64,000 nucleotides of DNA from Amycolatopsis australiensis (GTDB lineage Bacteria > Actinomycetota > Actinomycetes > Mycobacteriales > Pseudonocardiaceae): positions 5,642,001-5,706,000 of the forward strand of contig NZ_FPJG01000006.1 of assembly GCF_900119165.1 (NCBI RefSeq), written 5' to 3'. The translations under genes were made by a program, and so were the position numbers. Below the pieces are notes generated by a model, which was given only the letters and a program-made list of their open reading frames with translations, made no database searches and was not told the DNA's origin. Below, piece after piece: positions 33,279-41,705 of this stretch (position 1 is the stretch's first letter; every line of letters starts with the position of its first letter).

Positions 33279-35138
33279 GAACCAGGCGCGGGTGCGGCGC
33301 AGGACGTCGAGCTGGTGGCCGCGTTCGCGGATCGAGTGGTTCTCCCGCGGGTAGACGACGTATTCGTGGTGCTTGCCGCCGAGCGCGCGGTGCAGGAGTT
33401 CGGCCTGGGAGAGCGGGACGTTCGTGTCGTCTTCGCCGTGCAGGATGAGCACGGGCGTCCGGATCCGGTGGGCGTGGGTGACGGGACTGTTTTCCCGCCC
33501 GCCGAGCGCGGCCTCGAAGCGGGAATGCTCACCGGTGGCGGCGAGCAGCGGCCAGTCGGTGACGCCGGCACCGACAACGGCCGCGGCGAAGCGGTCGGTC
33601 TGCGTGACGGCCCAGGCGGCGAAGAACCCGCCGTGGCTCCAGCCGCCGATGCCGAGCCGGGTTCCGTCGGCGACGCCGCCGGCGACGAGGAGGTCGATCC
33701 CGGTCAGGACGTCGGTGAACTCCGCGCCGCCGACGTCCCCGGCGACCTTCGCGGCGAAGTCGTGCCCGTGGCCGAGGCCGCCGCGGGCGTTCGGGAGGAA
33801 GACCGCGAAGCCGGCGGCCGCCAGCCACTGGCCGGACGGGTACCAGCCGAGGTGGAAGCGGTCGGCGTAGCGGTCGTGCGGTCCGCCGTGGACGAGCGTG
33901 ACCAGCGGGAACGGCCCGTCTCGCCGGCTCTTGCCCGGCGGGAGGATCAGGAGGCCGTCGAGGTCGAGGCCGTCCGGCGCCCGGTAGCGGAGGCGTTCCC
34001 GGGCACCCCAGCGGATACCTTCGGGGCCGGTCGCGCTCAGCTTGGTGAGCGCGTCCGGCGGTCCGGCGTGGACTTCGTCGGGCTCGGTGGGGCCGCTGCC
34101 CACGACCGCGATCCGGTGGCCGTCGCGGCTGGCGGACAACGCGGCGCCCGGGACGTCGGCGATCTTGGTGAAGGTGCGGGTGGCGGGATCGAGCCGCCGG
34201 ACGGTGGTGTCGAGCCCTTCGGCGAACACCGCGAGCGGCGGCCCGTCGTCGACCTGCACGAGTTCGGTCGGGCAGACGGTCAGGCCGGCGGTGAGGTTCC
34301 GGCGGCCTTCGAAGACGGCGGTGCCGCCGACGAGGCCGGGCGGGGTGAGGCCGAGGTAGGCGAGGTGCCAGCCGTCGTGGTCGTGCCACCAGGCCGGGTC
34401 GGACGCTTCGAGAGCCGGGGTGGCCTGGTCGCGGGTCTCGCCGGTGGCGGCATCGACGAGGTGCAGGCCGGGCGCGAAGACTCCGGGCGCCCGGTCGGCG
34501 ACCGACCAGGTGAAGACGGCGAGGGTGGTCCCGTCGGGCCGCACGGCGACTTCCCGGACGTGCCGGCGGCCCAGGTCCCCGAGCGGGCGGGTGGTGGTGG
34601 TCCGGAGGTCGAGGAGCCAGAGCCGGTCCGGGCGGGTCTGGGTGTCCCAGGTGTGGCCGTCCCGTGGAGTGCCGTCCGGCGGTGCCCCGTGCCCGCCTCG
34701 GCTCTCCCCCGGCACGACCCGGACTCGCGGGTCCGCCACCGGCTCGTCGTCCGGTGCGATCAGCACCACCGATTCGCCGTCCGGCAGCGGCGCATGGCCG
34801 CTGATTCCCGCCGGCCGGTCGGTCAGCCGCTCGGCTTCTCTCCCGGCCACGCCGACCCGGTACAGCTGCGCGGTCCCCCGCCCGGCCGCGTCCGAAAGGA
34901 AGAACACCGAGCCGGAATCCGGAGCCCAGCGCGGTTCCCGGTGCCCGGCCACCCCGCCGGCAAGCTCGCTCGGCGGTTCGCCGCCCTCGGCGGGTGCCAG
35001 CCACAGCGTGCTCACCGGGTGCTTCCCGGCCCGGCCGACCGGGGCCGTCACGAACACCACCCAGCGGCCGTCCGGGGAGACGCGTGGCTTGCTCGGCACG
35101 ATCCGGTCGACCACGGCTTCGGCCGTCAGCACTGCCAT
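33261..35138 (-). CDS. S9 family peptidase (prolyl oligopeptidase-like)
   Basis: A 625-residue protein with an N-terminal beta-propeller (repeated SPDGRWVVF-like blades, residues about 10-370) and a C-terminal alpha/beta hydrolase domain. The catalytic triad is visible: serine in GGWSHGGF, aspartate in HGEDDTNVP, and histidine in RENHSI. It would cleave short peptides or acylated amino acids in the cytoplasm; no signal peptide is seen. The next gene upstream on the same strand starts only 15 bases away and is unrelated. Confidence 0.92.
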   Translation of the reverse strand: MAVLTAEAVVDRIVPSKPRVSPDGRWVVFVTAPVGRAGKHPVSTLWLAPAEGGEPPSELAGGVAGHREPRWAPDSGSVFFLSDAAGRGTAQLYRVGVAGREAERLTDRPAGISGHAPLPDGESVVLIAPDDEPVADPRVRVVPGESRGGHGAPPDGTPRDGHTWDTQTRPDRLWLLDLRTTTTRPLGDLGRRHVREVAVRPDGTTLAVFTWSVADRAPGVFAPGLHLVDAATGETRDQATPALEASDPAWWHDHDGWHLAYLGLTPPGLVGGTAVFEGRRNLTAGLTVCPTELVQVDDGPPLAVFAEGLDTTVRRLDPATRTFTKIADVPGAALSASRDGHRIAVVGSGPTEPDEVHAGPPDALTKLSATGPEGIRWGARERLRYRAPDGLDLDGLLILPPGKSRRDGPFPLVTLVHGGPHDRYADRFHLGWYPSGQWLAAAGFAVFLPNARGGLGHGHDFAAKVAGDVGGAEFTDVLTGIDLLVAGGVADGTRLGIGGWSHGGFFAAWAVTQTDRFAAAVVGAGVTDWPLLAATGEHSRFEAALGGRENSPVTHAHRIRTPVLILHGEDDTNVPLSQAELLHRALGGKHHEYVVYPRENHSIRERGHQLDVLRRTRAWFSHLLA

Positions 35139-35153
35139 ACCGGTCAGAGTGGC

Positions 35154-35576
35154 CTACACCGGCGCCGGAGCCAACACCGTCAGCAGTTCTTCGTGGTCAC
35201 CCGGCGCGCGCAGCACCGGTGCTTCGAGCGACCCGGCGTCCGGGTCGTCCGCGCGGACCGCCGCCAGGAACCGGACCACCGCGCGGGGTTCGGGCAGGAC
35301 CTCGCCGCCCAGATACGCCAGTGCCGTCGCGCCCGCGGTGTCCTCGATCGCCGCCGCCCAGCCGTGCACCTCGTCCCACACCAGTGCCAGGTCGTGGCCG
35401 GGGAAGCGGGTCAGGCGCCAGTCGAGCGCGATGTACGCCGCCGCGGGCGTACCCGCGTCCAGCGTGCAGGACTCCAGTCCGACCCCCACGGCGCGGGCCA
35501 CCGCGGCGACGTACCCGCGCAATCCCCGCTCGAACGAGAACTCCGTGTCGCGCCCGAAATCGATCAGAATGCTCAA
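35154..35576 (-). CDS. DUF6292 family protein
   Basis: A 140-residue protein from a TTG start preceded by GAGG. It is a paralogue of the divergent gene at 35770. Both share GLESCTLD, AYxALDxRL and WDExxGWxAAIE. The family is typical of Pseudonocardiaceae and has no known function that I can name. The start is uncertain; the frame stays open upstream to 35765. The two genes face away from a spacer with several palindromes. Confidence 0.72.
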   Translation of the reverse strand: MSILIDFGRDTEFSFERGLRGYVAAVARAVGVGLESCTLDAGTPAAAYIALDWRLTRFPGHDLALVWDEVHGWAAAIEDTAGATALAYLGGEVLPEPRAVVRFLAAVRADDPDAGSLEAPVLRAPGDHEELLTVLAPAPV

Positions 35577-35670
35577 CGCCGCCTCGCTTTCCCCGTCTCG
35601 CCGCGGGATCCTCCGCGGTCCCTGAAGCGGATACCCCGGCCTCACGCCGATCAATCGCGAAGATCCGATG

Positions 35671-35719
35671 CCGGATGTCGTCCATCCGGCGACATCGCGC
35701 TTGTCATCGTTTCGATGAC
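35671..35719. promoter_or_regulatory. Palindrome cluster in the DUF6292 divergent spacer
   Basis: Two interlocked inverted repeats, CCGGATG/CATCCGG (35671-35677 and 35683-35689) and GATGTCG/CGACATC (35674-35680 and 35690-35696), are followed by GTCATCG-TTT-CGATGAC (35703-35719). They fill the middle of the 193-base spacer between two paralogous genes. They could be operators or cruciform-forming sites; no known consensus is recognised. Confidence 0.5.
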
Positions 35720-35769
35720 GTGTTAAGACGGTGGTACCAGTCCGTGACCGAGAAAGGTTCCGCACCCCC

Positions 35770-36207
35770 GTGACCGCATCGATCGAACTGCCGACCGGTT
35801 ACCAGCACCCCGCCGTCCCCGCGCTCCTCGAGTACCTCCGCGACGTCACCGCCGAGCTCGGGATCGGCCTCGAGTCCTGCACGCTCGACCACGACACGCC
35901 GATGTCGGCCTACGTCGCCCTCGACACCCGCCTGCCGCACTACCCGGACCGCGACGTCGCCCTGCTCTGGGACGAGGAACGCGGCTGGTCGGCGGCGATC
36001 GAGACGCACTCCGGCGAAGACCTGATCGTCCTGCGGTACCTCGGCGGGCCGACGGTGGCGCCGTCGCCGCACCGGGTCGCGCGGTTCGTCAGGGCGCTGC
36101 ACGAAGACGACCACACCATCGGCCGCCCCGATCCGGCGCGCCTCCGCACCGCCGGGGACGCCGACGAGCTCGCCGCGCTCCTGCGCCGGCCCGCCGCGGT
36201 CCGATGA
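35770..36207 (+). CDS. DUF6292 family protein
   Basis: A 145-residue protein starting at a GTG, paralogous to the protein at 35154 (GIGLESCTLD, AYVALDTRL, WDEERGWSAAIE). It is coupled by a 4-base overlap (ATGA) to a DivIVA-like coiled-coil gene. Function unknown. The coupling suggests that the two proteins act together, perhaps at the cell pole or division site. Confidence 0.75.
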   Translation: MTASIELPTGYQHPAVPALLEYLRDVTAELGIGLESCTLDHDTPMSAYVALDTRLPHYPDRDVALLWDEERGWSAAIETHSGEDLIVLRYLGGPTVAPSPHRVARFVRALHEDDHTIGRPDPARLRTAGDADELAALLRRPAAVR

Positions 36208-36743
36208 CGGCGCCGCTGCCCCTGCCGGAGAGCTTCGCCCTGACGTTCCGCGGCTACGACCGCGAGCAGGTCGACGAGCGGCTGGACGAGCTGCTCGCCG
36301 AGATCCGCCTGCTGACGGCCGACCGCGACGCGGCCGTGGCGGAGGCGGAGAACCTCACGCGGCGCCTGGAGGAGGCCCGCGCGGAGAACGCGGAGCTGCG
36401 CGCCCGCACCGACCGGCTGTGCCGCACCCCGGCCGACCCGGCCGCGGTCGGCGACCGGGTGCGCCACCTGCTGGACCTGGCCCACGCGGAAGCGGCGGCA
36501 ATCGTGGCAACGGCCCGCGACCGCGCGGCGGCGATAGTGCGCGAAGCGGAGGAAGCGGCGGAGCAACGCGCGGCGGACGCGCGCGCGAGGGCGTACCGGA
36601 TGGTCGACGACGCCCGCCGCAGAGCCGACCGCCTGGCGGCGATCGAGCGCCGCACCGCGGACCGCCTCCGCCAGATGGACGCGTTCCTGGCCGACGCGGA
36701 GACGCTGCTGGAGGAGTCGGCGCCGTTGCGCGCGGTGGCCTGA
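36204..36743 (+). CDS. DivIVA-domain-like coiled-coil protein
   Basis: A 179-residue protein. The N terminus (FALTFRGYDREQVDERLDELLAEI) has the DivIVA/Wag31 pattern, in which a short loop inserts into curved membrane. It is followed by two long coiled-coil stretches (about 25-70 and 95-165) rich in Ala, Arg and Glu. It is shorter than Wag31 itself and has no membrane segment. ATG overlaps the DUF6292 stop. A hairpin follows the stop codon. Confidence 0.75.
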   Translation: MTAPLPLPESFALTFRGYDREQVDERLDELLAEIRLLTADRDAAVAEAENLTRRLEEARAENAELRARTDRLCRTPADPAAVGDRVRHLLDLAHAEAAAIVATARDRAAAIVREAEEAAEQRAADARARAYRMVDDARRRADRLAAIERRTADRLRQMDAFLADAETLLEESAPLRAVA

Positions 36744-36744
36744 C

Positions 36745-36770
36745 CGGCCGGGAGGAGGAACACCCGGCCG
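36745..36770 (+). terminator. Hairpin after the DivIVA-like gene
   Basis: CGGCCGGG / CCCGGCCG (36745-36752 and 36763-36770) with a 10-base loop, starting two bases after the stop. No T-tract. The rest of the 216-base spacer to 36960 is GC-rich and I see no gene in it. Confidence 0.5.
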
Positions 36771-36959
36771 ATCGCCCCGGCGGCCGGCCCGCCGCGCACC
36801 CGCCGGGCGCACCGGCGTGCCTCCGGCGACCGCGGAGCCCGGCCCACCCGCCGCCGTCCCGATGACCGGCCGCCGCGGCTCCCACTCCTCGGGACGGGCC
36901 GCGAAACCCCGCCCTTTCGGCGCGATGCGGCCGCCCTCGTGGTGAGGCAGGATCGTGCT

Positions 36960-38357
36960 GTGACCATCGAACAGGCCGCGGCACGGCCGGGCCCCGCCTT
37001 TCCCGGGCACGAGGCCCGCGTCGACGCCCTGCGGCGGCAGCTCACCTCCCTCAGCGGGGAAACCACCGTCCGGCTCGCGAAACGGACGTCCAACCTCTTC
37101 CGCTCCCGGGCCGCCACCAAACACCCCGGACTGGACGTTTCCGGCTTCACCCACGTCCTGCGCGTCGACCCCGGCAGCCGTACCGCCGACGTCGAAGGCA
37201 TGGTCACCTACGAGCAGCTCGTCGACGCCACGCTGCCGCACGGCCTGATGCCGCTCGTCGTCCCGCAGCTGAAGACCATCACCCTCGGCGGCGCGGTCAC
37301 CGGCCTCGGCATCGAGTCCTCCTCCTTCCGCAACGGCATGCCCCACGAATCGGTGCTCGAACTGGAAATCCTCACCGGGGACGGCCGGATCGTGCTCGCG
37401 CGGCCGGACAACGAGCACCGGGCCCTCTTCCACGGCTTCCCGAACTCCTACGGCACCCTCGGCTACGCCCTGCGCCTGAAGATCCTCCTCGAACCGGTCA
37501 AGCCGTTCGTCAAGCTGCGGCACGTCCGCCACCACGACCGCGCCGGCTACTTCCAGGCCCTCGAAGACGTCTGCGCGCAACGCGAACACGAGGGCGAGCA
37601 GGTCGACTTCGTCGACGGGACGATCTTCGGCCCCGACGAGCTCTACCTGACCCTCGCCACGTTCACCGACTCCGCGCCCGCCACCAGCGACTACACCTGG
37701 CTGGACATCTACTACCGCTCCATCCCGCGGCGCCGGACCGATCACCTCACCGTCCGGGACTACCTCTGGCGGTGGGACACCGACTGGTTCTGGTGCTCGC
37801 GCGCGTTCGGCGTCCAGCACCGGCTGCCGCGGCTGCTGCTCGGGCGCCGGCTGCTGCGGTCTTCGGTGTACTGGAAGGCCGTCGCGCTCGACCGGCGGTT
37901 CAAGATCGCCGAGCGGCTGCTCAAGCTGCGCCGGCTGCCGCCGGAGGAGACGATCGTGCAGGACATCGAGGTGCCCGTCGGCCGCGCCGCCGAGTTCCTC
38001 GAGTTCTTCGAACGGGAAATCCCGATCAGTCCCGTGTGGATCTGCCCGCTGAAGCAACGGCCCGGTGGCGTCCGCTGGCCCCTGTACGAGCTCGATCCCG
38101 ACCGGCTGTACGTCAACTTCGGGTTCTGGTCGGCCGTGCCGCTCGACCCGGGTGAGCGCGACGGCGTGCACAACCGGATGATCGAAGCCGAGGTCACCCG
38201 GCTGGGCGGGCACAAGTCGCTCTATTCGGACAGCTTCTACACCGAAGACGAGTTCTGGCGGCTCTACAACGGCCCGGCCTACCGCGAGCTGAAACAGAAC
38301 TACGACCCGGCCGGGCGGCTGCTCGGCCTCTACGAGAAATGTGTCCGCCGCCGGTGA
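36960..38357 (+). CDS. tmsA: FAD-binding oxidoreductase of 10-methyl fatty acid synthesis (TmsA/BfaA)
   Basis: A 465-residue FAD-binding-4 (DHCR24-like) oxidoreductase. The FAD domain is at about residues 30-210 (PQLKTITLGGAVTGLGIESSS). Its pairing with an adjacent cyclopropane-synthase-like methyltransferase is the arrangement of tmsA-tmsB (bfaA-bfaB; Rv0449c-Rv0447c in Mycobacterium tuberculosis). There it reduces the 10-methylene chain to 10-methylstearate (tuberculostearate). I chose the GTG at 36960, spaced 7 bases from AGGA; earlier GTGs at 36939 and 36942 are possible. The stop codon overlaps the ribosome-binding site of the next gene. Confidence 0.87.
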   Translation: MTIEQAAARPGPAFPGHEARVDALRRQLTSLSGETTVRLAKRTSNLFRSRAATKHPGLDVSGFTHVLRVDPGSRTADVEGMVTYEQLVDATLPHGLMPLVVPQLKTITLGGAVTGLGIESSSFRNGMPHESVLELEILTGDGRIVLARPDNEHRALFHGFPNSYGTLGYALRLKILLEPVKPFVKLRHVRHHDRAGYFQALEDVCAQREHEGEQVDFVDGTIFGPDELYLTLATFTDSAPATSDYTWLDIYYRSIPRRRTDHLTVRDYLWRWDTDWFWCSRAFGVQHRLPRLLLGRRLLRSSVYWKAVALDRRFKIAERLLKLRRLPPEETIVQDIEVPVGRAAEFLEFFEREIPISPVWICPLKQRPGGVRWPLYELDPDRLYVNFGFWSAVPLDPGERDGVHNRMIEAEVTRLGGHKSLYSDSFYTEDEFWRLYNGPAYRELKQNYDPAGRLLGLYEKCVRRR

Positions 38358-38368
38358 AAGGAACGAAC

Positions 38369-39622
38369 GTGACCCAGGTCGGCGCCGTCTTCGAACGGCT
38401 ACTCGGCCCCCGCGCCGCCGTGTCGATCACCGCCTACGACGGCAGCCGCAGCGGCCCCGCCGACGCCCCGGTCGCCATCCGGGTGCGCTCCCCGCTGGCC
38501 CTGGACTACCTCATGTCCTCCCCCGGCGACCTCGGCCTCGCCCGCGCGTACGTCGCCGGGGCGCTGGACGTCGAAGGCGACCTCTACACGGCCCTGCGCG
38601 CGCTGTCGACGCAGGTCGACCAGCTCTCCCCGGCCGACCGGCTGTGGCTGCTGCGCAAGCTCGGCCCGCGCCACCTGCGGGTCGTCCGGCCGCCGGCCGA
38701 GGAGCACCCGAGCCGGTTCCGGCGCGGGCTGACCGCGCTGCGGCACTCCAAGAGCCGCGACAGCGAAGCCATCGCCAGCCACTACGACGTGTCCAACCGG
38801 TTCTACGAGCTGGTCCTCGGCCCGTCGATGGCCTACACGTGCGCGGTGTTCCCCCGCGAAGGGGCGTCGCTCGAAGAGGCGCAGGAGCACAAGTTCGACC
38901 TGGTCTGCCGCAAGCTCGGCCTGCGGCCCGGGATGCGGCTGCTCGACGTCGGCTGCGGCTGGGGCGGCATGGTCGCGCACGCCGTGCGCCACTACGGCGT
39001 CACGGCGCTCGGCGTCACGCTCTCCCGCGAGCAGGCCCAGTGGGCGCAGAAGCACATTGTCGCGCTCGGCCTGGCCGACCGCGCCGAGATCCGCCACCTC
39101 GACTACCGGGACGTCACCGAAACCGGGTTCGACGCGATCTCCTCGATCGGCCTGACCGAGCACATCGGCGCCCGCAACGTGCCGGGGTACTTCCGGTTCC
39201 TCGCCGGCAAGCTCAAGGCGCACGGGCGGCTGCTCAACCACTGCATCACCAACCCGGACACCAGCGTCGCGCACCGCTCACGCGGGTTCATCGACCGCTA
39301 CGTCTTCCCGGACGGCGAGCTCGAAGCGCCCGGTGAGCTCGTCACGGCCATGCACGACGCCGGGCTGGAGGTGCGGCACGAGGAGAACCTCCGCGAGCAC
39401 TACGCGCTGACCCTGGCCGGGTGGTGCGCGAACCTCGACGAGCACTGGGACGAGGCGGTCCGCGAGGCCGGCGCCGGCCGCAGCCGCGTCTGGGCGCTGT
39501 ACCTGGCGGCCTGCCGGCTGGCCTTCGAACGGCGCGAGATCGAGCTGCACCAGATCCTCGGCGTGCGCACCGACAGCGAGGGCGGGATGGGCATGCCGCT
39601 GCGCCCCGATTGGGGAGTTTGA
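38369..39622 (+). CDS. tmsB: Fatty-acid C10 methyltransferase, cyclopropane-synthase-like (TmsB/BfaB)
   Basis: A 417-residue SAM-dependent methyltransferase of the cyclopropane-fatty-acyl-phospholipid synthase family, close to UfaA1. The N-terminal 110 residues are a small lipid-binding domain. The catalytic domain has SHYDVSNRFYELVLGPSMAYTCA, the SAM loop LLDVGCGWGG and EHIGARN. It would methylenate the double bond of oleoyl chains in phospholipids, with TmsA reducing the product. The GTG start is 6 bases after AAAGGA. No tmsC is seen after it. Confidence 0.9.
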   Translation: MTQVGAVFERLLGPRAAVSITAYDGSRSGPADAPVAIRVRSPLALDYLMSSPGDLGLARAYVAGALDVEGDLYTALRALSTQVDQLSPADRLWLLRKLGPRHLRVVRPPAEEHPSRFRRGLTALRHSKSRDSEAIASHYDVSNRFYELVLGPSMAYTCAVFPREGASLEEAQEHKFDLVCRKLGLRPGMRLLDVGCGWGGMVAHAVRHYGVTALGVTLSREQAQWAQKHIVALGLADRAEIRHLDYRDVTETGFDAISSIGLTEHIGARNVPGYFRFLAGKLKAHGRLLNHCITNPDTSVAHRSRGFIDRYVFPDGELEAPGELVTAMHDAGLEVRHEENLREHYALTLAGWCANLDEHWDEAVREAGAGRSRVWALYLAACRLAFERREIELHQILGVRTDSEGGMGMPLRPDWGV

Positions 39623-39721
39623 CACCGGGCGCGCCCCGCGCGGGCGCGGATGCGAGGATAGTGGGGAGACCAGGGTGTCCGAACGGGACGTCCAGGCTCA
39701 CTACAAAGAGTAGGTATTGGT

Positions 39722-39925
39722 ATGGCTCAGGGCAGTGTCAAGTGGTTCAACGGTGAAAAGGGCTTCGGCTTCATCGCCCAGGACGGCGGGGGTCCGGACG
39801 TGTTCGTCCACTACTCCGAGATCCAGGGCAACGGCTTCAAGTCCCTCGACGAGGGCCAGCGCGTGGAGTTCGAGATCGGCCAGGGCCAGAAGGGCCCGCA
39901 GGCCCAGCGCGTCAGCGTCATCTGA
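39722..39925 (+). CDS. cspA: Cold-shock protein (CspA family)
   Basis: A 67-residue cold-shock-domain protein with both RNA-binding motifs, KGFGFI (RNP1) and DVFVHY (RNP2), and the usual [18 protein letters not shown] start. It melts RNA secondary structure. The 99-base spacer in front includes a short, less GC-rich stretch before the ATG. A strong terminator follows. Confidence 0.96.
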   Translation: MAQGSVKWFNGEKGFGFIAQDGGGPDVFVHYSEIQGNGFKSLDEGQRVEFEIGQGQKGPQAQRVSVI

Positions 39926-39940
39926 GCCACGAGACACCCG

Positions 39941-39974
39941 AAGGCCCTCGCCCCGCACCCGGGGCGGGGGCCTT
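39941..39974 (+). terminator. Rho-independent terminator of cspA
   Basis: Stem of 15 pairs (39941-39955 with 39960-39974, one T-G pair) and a 4-base loop CACC, ending in CCTTTCT. It sits 16 bases after the cspA stop and is the most standard terminator in the window. Confidence 0.85.
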
Positions 39975-40225
39975 TCTCGTCCGGTCTTCCCCTCGCCCAC
40001 ACTGCGCGTTCACAACGATCCGGTAACCTGGGAGAGGTCGAGAGCACCTCAGTACGCCGGCGGCCGGCCGGCCCCACTCCCGACCCGTGGCCGTCCGGGG
40101 CCGATCGTCGACAGGAGCGGCGACCTCCCCGGCCACCCGCAGACCTGCTGACCGCCGGGTGTCCCGCTCCCCGGCCCCGCGCGAGGCCCCGTCCCGCGCA
40201 CCGAGAACTTCGAAACGAGTACCGC
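39975..40225 (+). promoter_or_regulatory. Leader region of the desaturase gene
   Basis: The 300-base gap between cspA and the desaturase holds the cspA terminator and about 250 bases without a gene. A possible -10 TAACCT lies at about 40024. If used, it gives a leader of about 190 bases with several GC-rich stems (for example GCCGGCGGCCGGCC near 40056). I recognise no riboswitch class. The sequence before the ATG (GAAACGAGTACCGC) is a poor ribosome-binding site. Confidence 0.35.
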
Positions 40226-41158
40226 ATGACAGCCTCCGTGAAGGCTTCCCGACCTGCCCCCAAACCCGTGCTGGAGGGCAGGCAGACCCTCCCCGAGCTC
40301 ATCACCATCCGCACGTTCCTGCTGGTCCCGTTCCTCGCGCTGGCCGCGGCCGTCCCGTTCTTCTGGGGCTGGGGCGTCAGCTGGCTCGACCTCACCATCG
40401 GCGGCGCGTTCTTCGTCCTGTCGACCTTGGGCATCACCGTCGGCTACCACCGCTACTTCACGCACGGCGCCTTCCGCGCGAAGCGGGCGCTGCGGATCGC
40501 GCTCGCCATCGCGGGCGGTCTCGCGGCGCAGGGCCCGGTGATCGGCTGGGTCGCCGACCACCGCCGCCACCACGCCTTCTCCGACCGCGAGGGCGATCCG
40601 CACTCGCCGTGGCTGTTCGGCACGTCCGCGGTCGCGCTGGCCCGCGGCTTCTGGCACGCCCACATGGGCTGGCTGTTCGGCCGCGACAAGACCAACGTCG
40701 ACCGGTTCGCCCCCGACCTGGCCGCCGACCGCGACATGCGGGTCGTCGACCGGCTCTTCCCGCTGTGGGTCGCGGTGAGCCTGCTGCTCCCGCCGCTGCT
40801 CGGCGGCCTGATCACGCTGTCGTGGTGGGGCGCGCTGACCGCGTTCCTCTGGGCCGGCCTGGCGCGGATCTCCTTCCAGCACCACGTCACGTGGTCGGTG
40901 AACTCGATCTGCCACATGATCGGCGAACGGCCGTTCGCCAGCCGTGACCGCTCGGCCAACTTCTGGCCGCTGGCGCTGCTGTCGATGGGCGAGTCCTGGC
41001 ACAACACCCACCACGCGGACCCGACGTCGGCCCGCCACGGCGTGCTGCGCGGCCAGATCGACGTCTCCGCCCGGGTGATCTGGGCGTTCGAGAAGCTCGG
41101 CTGGGCGTGGAACGTCCGGTGGCCGACCGCCAAGCGGCTGGCCACGCTCGCCCGGTGA
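40226..41158 (+). CDS. Membrane fatty-acid desaturase (acyl-CoA delta-9 type)
   Basis: A 310-residue integral-membrane desaturase. All three histidine boxes are present: HRYFTH, HRRHH and HNTHH, plus QHHVTWSVNSICH between the second pair of membrane segments. It inserts a double bond, probably at position 9 of stearoyl chains. With tmsA and tmsB 0.6 kb upstream, its product oleate is the expected precursor of 10-methylstearate. A CE4 gene starts 4 bases later. Confidence 0.93.
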   Translation: MTASVKASRPAPKPVLEGRQTLPELITIRTFLLVPFLALAAAVPFFWGWGVSWLDLTIGGAFFVLSTLGITVGYHRYFTHGAFRAKRALRIALAIAGGLAAQGPVIGWVADHRRHHAFSDREGDPHSPWLFGTSAVALARGFWHAHMGWLFGRDKTNVDRFAPDLAADRDMRVVDRLFPLWVAVSLLLPPLLGGLITLSWWGALTAFLWAGLARISFQHHVTWSVNSICHMIGERPFASRDRSANFWPLALLSMGESWHNTHHADPTSARHGVLRGQIDVSARVIWAFEKLGWAWNVRWPTAKRLATLAR

Positions 41159-41162
41159 CCCG

Positions 41163-41705
41163 GTGGACACCGTCGCGCTGACCTTCGACGACGGCCCGTA
41201 CCCCGGGACGACGTCCGCGCTGCTCGCCGCCCTCGGCGAGGCGAAGGCGACGTTCTTCCTCTGGGGCGAGCACGCCGAAGCGCACCCATCGCTGGTCCGC
41301 GGCATCGCCGCGGCCGGGCACGTGATCGGCAACCACAGCTGGACGCACCCCCGGCTCACCGCGCTCGACGCCGACGCCCGCGACCAGGAGGTCCGGCGTA
41401 CGCAGGACCTCCTGGCGCGGCTGACCGGCACGCGCCCGGCGCTGTTCCGGCCGCCCTACGGCGACACGGACGCGGCGGTCGCGGACACGCTGACCGGACA
41501 CGGCCTCACCGAGGTGCTGTGGACCGTCGACACCCGCGACTGGGACGGCGCGACCGCGGACGAGATCGTCACCGCGGCCTCCGCGGTGTCGCCGGGCGGC
41601 GTCGTGCTGATGCACGAGGGCCGCCCGGCGACGGTCGAAGCAGTCCCGCGCATCCTCGCCGGGCTCGCCGCCCGCGGGTTGCGTCCCGGGCCGGTCAGGG
41701 GTTGA
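41163..41705 (+). CDS. Polysaccharide deacetylase (CE4)
   Basis: A 180-residue NodB-homology protein. It has TFDDGP (motif 1), HSWTHP with the metal-binding histidines (motif 2), RPPYG (motif 3), TRDW (motif 4) and LMHEG (motif 5). It removes N- or O-acetyl groups. Starting at the GTG at 41163 it has no signal peptide, unusual for CE4 enzymes that act on cell wall or xylan. Its end overlaps the convergent GH10 xylanase gene by 11 bases. Whether it belongs to the xylan locus or to the desaturase unit is open. Confidence 0.87.
   Translation: MDTVALTFDDGPYPGTTSALLAALGEAKATFFLWGEHAEAHPSLVRGIAAAGHVIGNHSWTHPRLTALDADARDQEVRRTQDLLARLTGTRPALFRPPYGDTDAAVADTLTGHGLTEVLWTVDTRDWDGATADEIVTAASAVSPGGVVLMHEGRPATVEAVPRILAGLAARGLRPGPVRG

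Noticed and set aside
33315..35726. An 803-codon open frame opposite the S9 peptidase
   Set aside because: The peptidase on the other strand has a full catalytic triad. The opposite frame has no recognisable domain and the composition of a GC shadow.
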